Below are positions 20,881 to 24,819 of a stretch of DNA of 24,819 bases, one piece after another. The translations under genes and the position numbers were made by a program. The stretch's first letter is position 1. Each line of letters begins with the position of its first letter. The DNA is from W0P28-013 sp963658575 (GTDB taxonomy: Bacteria > Bacteroidota > Bacteroidia > Bacteroidales > Paludibacteraceae): contig CAVKQB010000030.1 of assembly GCA_963658575.1 (NCBI GenBank), positions 1 through 24,819 of the forward strand, read 5' to 3'. The notes beneath the pieces were generated by a model, which was not told the DNA's origin, searched no databases, and was given only the letters and a program-made list of their open reading frames with translations.

Positions 20881-22206
20881 ATGAAACAACTCGTTATTTT
20901 CATCGGATTGATGGCCGCCGCCACCACGGCACAGGCGCAAGAGGCGTGGTCGTTGCAACAGTGTGTCGATTATGCGGTCGAAAACAACATTTCGGTCAAA
21001 CAGACGGCCTTGCAGCGCGACTACCAAGAACTGTCGCTCAAGACGGCGCGTCTCGGCTTCTTGCCCGATTTGAACGCTGGCGTAGGGCAGGATTTCTCGT
21101 TCGGGCGCGCCACCGGCAAGGACAATGTAACCGTCGATCAGTCGATGAGCAACACCACATTCCGCCTCTCGACATCGATGCCCATCTTCACGGGTTTGCG
21201 CATCACCAACCAAATAAAAGCCGATAAACTCGACCTGCAGGCCGCTACCGCCGACCTGAGCAAAGCCCAAGAAAATCTGACGTTGGAGATTGCTGGATTG
21301 TATCTGAACGTGCTCTACAACAAGGAGTTGCTCGCCATCGCCGACGACCAAATTGCCATCAGCGAGGCGCAAGTGAAAAACACCGAATCGCTGGTGGCCG
21401 CTGGCAAAAAGTCCGAATCGGAACTCTACGAAAACAGAGCGCAGTTGGCCGTCGATAGGCAGACGCGCACCGAAGCCGCCAACGCCCTGCAATTGGCGCT
21501 TTTGAACCTGTGCCAAGCCATCAACTACACCGATGTGGCGGCGTTCGACGTGGCCGATGTCGATGTGGAACGCCTGTTGGCTACCGAACTCGACCGCTTG
21601 GTTTCGCCCGACGATGCCTACCGCTATTCGCTCGACAACCGGCCGGCCATTCGCGCCTCCGAAGCACGCATCGAGAGCAGCCGCGCCTCGGTGAAGGTGG
21701 CACAAGCCGCCTACTATCCGCACCTCAGCCTGAATGCAGGCTACAACACGGGCTACTACCATCTGTTCGATGGCGAAAATATCGGCTTCGGCACGCAACT
21801 CAACAACAACAGCAGCGAGTACATCAGTCTGTCGCTCTCGATTCCGCTCTTCAACCGCCTATCGACCGTCAATTCGGTGAAACAGGCACGCATCACTGTG
21901 AAAAATCGCCAACTTGCGCTCGAAAACGAAAAGCAGACGCTTCTGAAAGAGATTCAAACGGCCTACTACAACGCTGTGGCGGCGCGCGACAAGTATGTGG
22001 CGGCGGGACATACTGCCGAATCGGCACGCGTGGCGTTCGACTACGAGCAGGCCAAATACGATAGCGGCAAATCTACGCCCTACGACTTCAACACCGCCAA
22101 ACTGCGTTTGGAAAAGGCGCGGGCGCAAGAGACGCAAGCCAAATACGAATTTTTGTTCCGCAACAAAATTTTCGCTTTCTACAACGGCGAAGCGATTGCG
22201 CTGTAG
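20881..22206 (+). CDS. TolC-family outer-membrane efflux protein
   Basis: 441 residues with a signal peptide (1-19, ending TAQA near 17-20). Two OEP repeats: the first starts WSLQQCVDYAVENNISVKQT and contains the strand region FRLSTSMPIFTGLRITNQIK and a long helix (LSKAQENLTLEIAGLYLNVL). The second starts near 245 (YRYSLDNRPAIRASEARIES) with SEYISLSLSIPLFNRLSTVN and the helices LLKEIQTAYYNAVAARDKYV and FDYEQAKYDSGKSTPYDF. This is the trimeric TolC architecture of outer-membrane strands plus a periplasmic helical tunnel. It is the last gene of the exporter operon and supplies the outer-membrane exit for the adaptor upstream. Its stop is 2 nt from the end of the convergent priA, with no terminator between. 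Confidence 0.94.
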   Translation: MKQLVIFIGLMAAATTAQAQEAWSLQQCVDYAVENNISVKQTALQRDYQELSLKTARLGFLPDLNAGVGQDFSFGRATGKDNVTVDQSMSNTTFRLSTSMPIFTGLRITNQIKADKLDLQAATADLSKAQENLTLEIAGLYLNVLYNKELLAIADDQIAISEAQVKNTESLVAAGKKSESELYENRAQLAVDRQTRTEAANALQLALLNLCQAINYTDVAAFDVADVDVERLLATELDRLVSPDDAYRYSLDNRPAIRASEARIESSRASVKVAQAAYYPHLSLNAGYNTGYYHLFDGENIGFGTQLNNNSSEYISLSLSIPLFNRLSTVNSVKQARITVKNRQLALENEKQTLLKEIQTAYYNAVAARDKYVAAGHTAESARVAFDYEQAKYDSGKSTPYDFNTAKLRLEKARAQETQAKYEFLFRNKIFAFYNGEAIAL

Positions 22207-22208
22207 CA

Positions 22209-24620
22209 CTACAAATCGACGTCCCACGCCACCTGCAATGCCCTGAAATCGGGTTGGCACAACAGTGTGCGCGCCAAAGCATCTACCTGTTGCTTGGCCG
22301 GCTCGGGCGATTGGCTGGCGGCGATTTTCAGCACGATGTGTTTGATGAATTTGTTCTGTACACGCCCCACTGGCGGATTGTCGGGGCCATACACAAGGTC
22401 GCCGAAGGTTTTGCGCAAGGCATTGGCCATCTGTGTGGCGGCTCGTGCCAAGGTCGATGCGTCGTGGTGCTTCAGCATGATTTGCACCAATCGGTAGTAG
22501 GGCGGATAGCGAAACAGAGAGCGTTCGGCCATCTCGCGGTCGAAAAACGAGCGGTAGTCGCCACGCAGCACGTCGCGTATCACGGGGTGTTGCGGCTGCG
22601 ATGTCTGCAGCACGACCACGCCACGCTCGCCTTTGCGTCCAGCGCGTCCGCTCACTTGGGTCAATAGTTGGAATGCCCGTTCGTAGGCGCGAAAATCGGG
22701 ATAGTTCAGCAGATTGTCGGCATTCAGCACGCCCACCAGCCCCACACCGTCGAAATCGAGCCCTTTGGCCACCATCTGCGTGCCCACAAGTATGTCCGTC
22801 TCTCTGGCTTCGAAAGTGCCTATGATGCGTGCAAAAGCCCGTTTTTGGCGTGTCGTGTCCAAGTCCATGCGCCCGATGCGTGCTTCGGGGAACAGAGCCG
22901 CCACTTCAGCCTCGATTTGCTCCGTGCCGAACCCGTGCATCTGCAGTGCAGGCTGGCCGCAGTCGGGACAAACGGCGGGCGGTGTCTGCTTGTAGCCGCA
23001 GTAGTGGCACGTGAGTTTGCCGAAGGCTTGGTGGTAGGTCAGGCTCACGTCGCAATGCGGACAGCGTGGTGTCCAACCGCACTGACGACATTCGGTGTAG
23101 GGTGCGAAGCCTCTTCTATTCTGAAACAAAATAACCTGTTCGCCACGCGATAGTGTCTCTTGTATCTTCTCTGCAAGACAATCGGACAGATGACCGGTCA
23201 TCTGCTTTTTGCGGTATGTTTCGGTCAGATCGACGACCACAATTTCGGGCGGCTCGGCTTGTGCGTAGCGCGATTTCAGTTCCACCAGCCCAAATTTGCC
23301 GTTGAGCGCGTGGCAGTAACTCTCCACCGACGGCGTGGCACTGCCGAGCAGCGTTTTGGCTTTGAATTGCGCCGCCAGCATCAGGGCAGCATTGCGGGCG
23401 TGGTAGCGCGGTGCCGTGTCGGTCTGCTTGTACGAGGCATCGTGCTCTTCGTCCACCACAACCAATCCCAAATTTCGGAACGGGAGAAACAGTGCCGACC
23501 GTGCGCCGATGATGATTTGTGGCGGTGTCGCACCGAGCATATTGTTCCAAATTTCCACGCGTTCGGCATCGGAAAATTTGGAGTGATAGACGGCCATTTT
23601 CTCGCCGAAAACGTGTTTGAGCCGTTCGGTCAGTTGCGTGGTCAGCGCAATTTCGGGCACGAGCAGCAACGCCTGTTTGCCTTCGGCTGCGGTGTCGCTC
23701 ATCAAGTGCGTGTAGATTTCGGTTTTGCCGCTGGCGGTTACGCCGTGCAGCAGCACCGTATTTTTTTCGCTCCAACGACGGCGAATTTCGTCGTAAGCGC
23801 GCTGTTGGTCGGCAGTCAGTGGCGCGGCTTCGGCCGATTTCTCGAATGGTTTGATGCGTGCCGTTTCGCGCTCGTGCTGCACAAAAATTCCTCTGTCGAG
23901 CAATTGCTTGCATACGGCCGATGTGGCGTTGGCTCGCTGCAGCAGGTCGCTTTTGCGCACAAAGTCGTGTTGCGGACTCATGGTCAGATAGGCCTCCAAA
24001 AGTTGCCGCTGTTTTTTGGCTCTGGCGGGCAATTCGGGCAGTGCGCTGTCGTTTTTCAGTCCGATGTAACTTTCGGTGCGCGGTCGGTACTGCTCGCAGA
24101 GTTCTTCGTGCAGCGTTACGATGCCTTGTGCCAACAGCCGTTTGATGGCCGGATAGGCGTTTTTCACGTCGAGCGATTTGTTGAGCGCATCGATGGTTTG
24201 TGCTTGGCCGTCGGTCAGCAGGGCGCAGAGGCGTTGCTCTTTGTCCGAAAGGTTTGCGATGTTGGCATCGGGCGCGAGTTCCACCATGGTTTCGCTTTCG
24301 AGTTTCAACGCCGATGGCAGTGCCACTTTGTACACATCGCCGAGCGTAGCGCGGTAGTATGTCGCCAGCCATTGCCAGAAACGCAGTTGGGCTTCGTGAA
24401 CGATGGGGTGCTCGTCGAGTTGTGCCACCACGGTTTTGAGCGTAGCGCAGTGGGGCGGTTCGTCGCTGGTGCTGCACACGATGCCCGTGAAAAAGCGGCG
24501 CGCGCCAAATGGCACCACCACGCGCATGCCCACCACGAGTGTAGGTTGCAGATTTTCGGGTATGGCGTAACTGTACGTTTGCGCCAGCGGAAAGGGCAGT
24601 ATGACTTCGGCGTAGAGCAT
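22209..24620 (-). CDS. priA: Primosomal protein N' (replication restart helicase PriA)
   Basis: 803 residues, 3'-to-5' DNA helicase that reloads the replisome at stalled forks. An N-terminal DNA-binding domain (1-105, FPLAQTYSYAIP, GMRVVVPFG) and winged-helix region precede the helicase core: Walker A GVTASGKT (293-300), DEEH box (390-393, VVVDEEHDASYKQ), LGSATPS motif III (425-431). Eight zinc-binding cysteines lie at 511, 514, 520, 523, 538, 541, 551 and 554 (CRQCGWTPRCPHC; CHYCGY; CPDCG). The later motifs ILVGTQMVAKGLDFDGVGLV and TQVSGRAGRKGERG are intact. It is longer than E. coli PriA (732), normal for Bacteroidota. ATG 24620 is preceded by a TAATTTTG box only 7 nt away, so the mRNA may be nearly leaderless. 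Confidence 0.96.
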   Translation of the reverse strand: MLYAEVILPFPLAQTYSYAIPENLQPTLVVGMRVVVPFGARRFFTGIVCSTSDEPPHCATLKTVVAQLDEHPIVHEAQLRFWQWLATYYRATLGDVYKVALPSALKLESETMVELAPDANIANLSDKEQRLCALLTDGQAQTIDALNKSLDVKNAYPAIKRLLAQGIVTLHEELCEQYRPRTESYIGLKNDSALPELPARAKKQRQLLEAYLTMSPQHDFVRKSDLLQRANATSAVCKQLLDRGIFVQHERETARIKPFEKSAEAAPLTADQQRAYDEIRRRWSEKNTVLLHGVTASGKTEIYTHLMSDTAAEGKQALLLVPEIALTTQLTERLKHVFGEKMAVYHSKFSDAERVEIWNNMLGATPPQIIIGARSALFLPFRNLGLVVVDEEHDASYKQTDTAPRYHARNAALMLAAQFKAKTLLGSATPSVESYCHALNGKFGLVELKSRYAQAEPPEIVVVDLTETYRKKQMTGHLSDCLAEKIQETLSRGEQVILFQNRRGFAPYTECRQCGWTPRCPHCDVSLTYHQAFGKLTCHYCGYKQTPPAVCPDCGQPALQMHGFGTEQIEAEVAALFPEARIGRMDLDTTRQKRAFARIIGTFEARETDILVGTQMVAKGLDFDGVGLVGVLNADNLLNYPDFRAYERAFQLLTQVSGRAGRKGERGVVVLQTSQPQHPVIRDVLRGDYRSFFDREMAERSLFRYPPYYRLVQIMLKHHDASTLARAATQMANALRKTFGDLVYGPDNPPVGRVQNKFIKHIVLKIAASQSPEPAKQQVDALARTLLCQPDFRALQVAWDVDL

Positions 24621-24627
24621 TGTACGG

Positions 24628-24635
24628 CAAAATTA
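24628..24635 (-). promoter_or_regulatory. -7 element of priA
   Basis: Minus-strand TAATTTTG, exact TAnnTTTG, ending 7 nt before the priA ATG. No TTTG at 19-21 nt. It predicts a leaderless or almost leaderless transcript. Confidence 0.55.
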
Positions 24636-24654
24636 CAAAAAAAATGAGAAAAAA

Positions 24655-24686
24655 TTTGGTTGATACAGATAAAATGTATACCTTTG
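24655..24686 (+). promoter_or_regulatory. Promoter of tRNA-Ala
   Basis: TTTG (24655-24658), 20-nt spacer, TACCTTTG (24679-24686). The predicted start is about 24693, a few bases before the mature tRNA 5' end. Confidence 0.8.
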
Positions 24687-24696
24687 CACCCGCATT

Positions 24697-24769
24697 GGGG
24701 CATTAGCTCATCTGGTAGAGCGCAACACTGGCAGTGTTGAGGTAAGCGGTTCGAGTCCGCTATGCTCCA
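24697..24769 (+). tRNA. tRNA-Ala, anticodon GGC
   Basis: A 73-nt cloverleaf: acceptor GGGGCAT pairs with ATGCTCC (one G-U), D-arm with AGCTCATCTGGTAGAGC, anticodon stem CAACA/TGTTG around loop CTGGCAG (anticodon GGC), T-arm AGCGG-TTCGAGT-CCGCT, discriminator A at 24769. CCA is not encoded (the next bases are caa), as usual in Bacteroidota. It decodes GCC and GCU. Confidence 0.95.
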
Positions 24770-24819
24770 CAACGCCCGACCATAGGGCAATAGAGCGAAA
24801 TTCGATAGAATAAACGCCA

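Noticed and set aside
20140..21798. 552-codon open frame opposite the adaptor and TolC-like genes
   Set aside because: Antisense shadow across two well-supported genes, with no family resemblance.
24774..24788. gccc-gaccata-gggc as a terminator of the tRNA
   Set aside because: A four-base-pair stem with no T-run; too weak, and further RNA genes may follow beyond the window.

Overview
The window reads as a chromosomal segment of a Bacteroidota bacterium, most likely order Bacteroidales. The strongest evidence is the promoter grammar: ten well-placed copies of the phylum-specific -7 element TAnnTTTG, several with a TTTG -33 box 19-20 nt upstream. Supporting evidence is the gene content: a FISUMP-type secreted protein with a divergent InlB-like repeat, a DUF4834-like small membrane protein, a ComEC without an obvious nuclease domain, lipoproteins with K/D/E-rich residues after the lipidated cysteine, and A-rich rather than Shine-Dalgarno leaders. 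Coding DNA is fairly GC-rich. The spacers are AT-rich and full of repeats.

Layout. 1-1200 (-) is the start of a secreted FISUMP-domain protein that runs off the left edge. Upstream of it on the same strand, 1286-1571 looks like a complete non-coding transcription unit: a strong promoter, a foldable body and a hairpin/U-tract end. 1592-2430 holds only repeats. A small membrane protein (2514-2753), ATP-type PEP carboxykinase (2873-4486, with promoter and terminator) and a lipoate-protein ligase (4612-5589) follow on +. Convergent to these, on -, lie a ComEC-like channel, an unknown Bacteroidales protein, a short-chain polyprenyl diphosphate synthase and another unknown protein (5558-10618). A divergent intergenic region with a duplicated 12-bp motif leads to a Uma2-like nuclease-fold protein (10771-11202). 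A second repeat-filled spacer (11203-11836) precedes an unknown envelope protein and a PKD-domain lipoprotein.

The largest unit is a probable eight-gene operon, 13679-22206 (+). In order it encodes an ABC ATPase, two MacB-like permeases, an outer-membrane barrel candidate, an alpha/beta-hydrolase lipoprotein, a second lipoprotein, a periplasmic adaptor and a TolC-like outer-membrane factor. Gene junctions are 4-nt overlaps or gaps of 2-25 nt. Together they could form a MacAB-TolC-like trans-envelope machine with three envelope proteins of unknown role built into the middle of the operon. The window closes with priA (-) and, divergently, a tRNA-Ala(GGC).

The most notable observations are the putative structured RNA at 1286-1571, a dispersed two-hairpin repeat whose stems are kept while their sequence changes, and the exporter operon with embedded hydrolase, lipoprotein and barrel genes. 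All calls come from reading the sequence; no database search or folding program was run.
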